64,000 nucleotides of DNA from Thermodesulfobacteriota bacterium (lineage in GTDB: Bacteria > Desulfobacterota > DSM-4660 > Desulfatiglandales > Desulfatiglandaceae). This document shows, piece by piece, positions 63,565 to 64,000 of the stretch. The number at the start of each line of letters is the position of its first letter. The first letter of the stretch is position 1. The notes below the pieces were generated by a model. The model was given only the letters and a program-made list of their open reading frames with translations, did no database searches and was not told the DNA's origin. The stretch covers positions 15,845 to 79,844 of the forward strand of contig JANQDY010000129.1 in assembly GCA_028278625.1 (NCBI GenBank), read 5' to 3'. Made by a program: the position numbers and the translations under genes.

Positions 63565-63602
63565 CTAATGCGGGCTGCGCCCGTGAATCAAGAATTTAGG
63601 AG
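63565..63602 (+). repeat. Dispersed intergenic repeat, fragment D
   Basis: Carries the element's start: GCGGGC-TGC-GCCCG and then AATCAAGAATTTAGGAG, related to AACCCAAGAATTCAGGAG of copies B and C. The rest of the element is missing. Confidence 0.65.
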
Positions 63603-63609
63603 GTACGCC

Positions 63610-63906
63610 GTGACAACCATCGCCCGCCACCTATTGTTTGTTCTCGTAGGGGTTTCCGCGCTCCTCTTTTTCGCCGGAAATCCATGTGGTGCCGATCCGG
63701 TGCCAGGAAAAGAAGTGTCCAGAATTACCGGCGATGCATACAGAACCAACAGTTCGGCGGATAAGAAATCGAGCGGGTTCCAACGACCCCAAATGCCCAA
63801 AACGCCGAATACACCCAAGCTCCCTGAAACACCCAAAGGCTTCAACCGAAACACGGACGTTTTCGGACCCCAGGCGCCTGTAAGACCGCAGGCACCGATC
63901 AATTAG
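63610..63906 (+). CDS. Small secreted proline-rich protein
   Basis: 98 residues from GTG 63,610, with TAGGAGG six bases upstream. A signal peptide covers about 33 residues (IARHLLFVLVGVSALLFFAG, ending CGADP). The mature chain is low-complexity and proline-rich (PQMPKTPNTPKLPETPKG). No family recognised; possibly a cell-envelope or surface peptide. Its ribosome-binding site lies at the edge of repeat fragment D. Confidence 0.6.
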   Translation: MTTIARHLLFVLVGVSALLFFAGNPCGADPVPGKEVSRITGDAYRTNSSADKKSSGFQRPQMPKTPNTPKLPETPKGFNRNTDVFGPQAPVRPQAPIN

Positions 63907-64000
63907 ACAGTTACAAAATGCATCCTGTGTAAAAAACACAAGAAGTGTTATGAAAAACTCAGATGTCCCCTCAAAACAGGGATAACAACCATCTCTTTGA

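Noticed and set aside
1..64000. Searched for CRISPR arrays, tRNA/rRNA genes, insertion sequences and prophage genes
   Set aside because: No regular repeat-spacer pattern, tRNA cloverleaf, transposase or integrase was recognised by eye; tRNA absence was not checked with a covariance model.

Overview
The window reads as a strictly anaerobic, aromatic-degrading member of the Desulfobacterota (former Deltaproteobacteria). This is inferred from a class II benzoyl-CoA reductase core (BamB/BamC type), a 4-hydroxybenzoyl-CoA reductase with the extra 4Fe-4S cluster, an ETF:menaquinone oxidoreductase of the DsrM/HdrD-like type, tungsten aldehyde oxidoreductases, and a receiver domain with the C-terminal tail common in these bacteria. 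No sulfate-respiration gene is in the window, so the respiratory lifestyle is not shown directly. No tRNA, rRNA, insertion sequence or CRISPR array was found.

Bases 1 to about 34,000 are a catabolic island entirely on the minus strand, in two long transcription units. The upstream unit (33,847 down to 16,071) encodes an acyl-CoA dehydrogenase, a thiolase, 4-hydroxybenzoyl-CoA reductase (beta, gamma, alpha), two crotonases, a thiolase/OB-fold pair, a HpaB/4-hydroxybutyryl-CoA-dehydratase-like protein, a 3-hydroxyacyl-CoA dehydrogenase, two SDRs, another thiolase and BamB-BamC. The second unit (15,602 down past base 1) encodes the membrane ETF oxidoreductase, EtfA, EtfB, a CrtI-like flavoprotein, an SDR, a second AOR, an acyl-CoA ligase, a split PEP-synthase/phenylphosphate-synthase-like pair whose ATP-grasp half is fused to a response-regulator receiver domain, a UPF0261 protein, and a 4-hydroxybutyryl-CoA dehydratase-type protein cut by the window edge. 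Each unit begins with the same sigma-54 promoter (TGGCGCACATCTTGCT) and a three-site palindromic upstream array at identical spacing. The sigma-54 activator gene (34,186-35,997) ends inside one of these arrays. Together this looks like a regulon that converts a phenolic compound through 4-hydroxybenzoyl-CoA to benzoyl-CoA and on through ring reduction, passing electrons to menaquinone.

Bases 36,000 to 46,930 (minus strand) hold a thiamin-precursor uptake operon: a strong sigma-70 promoter, a TPP riboswitch with a downstream terminator, CytX, ThiW with its ECF ATPase and T component, and ThiD. It is followed with almost no gaps by glutamate decarboxylase, a lipoprotein of the 5'-nucleotidase family with a degraded metal site, an MBL-fold hydrolase, an acyl-CoA ligase and the sigma-54 activator.

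Bases 47,000 to 64,000 are mostly housekeeping genes on both strands: a nucleotidyltransferase gene pair, a DUF3124 protein, prfB with its programmed frameshift, an amidase, mutS, lapB, lapA, a phosphodiesterase, a zinc-ribbon protein, a UPF0280 protein and NnrD/E. They are followed by a small lipid-type cluster of thioesterase, acyltransferase, ACP and ketosynthase. A dispersed intergenic repeat of about 180 bp occurs at 45.1 kb, 55.9 kb (inverted) and 61.8 kb, with a short fragment at 63.6 kb.
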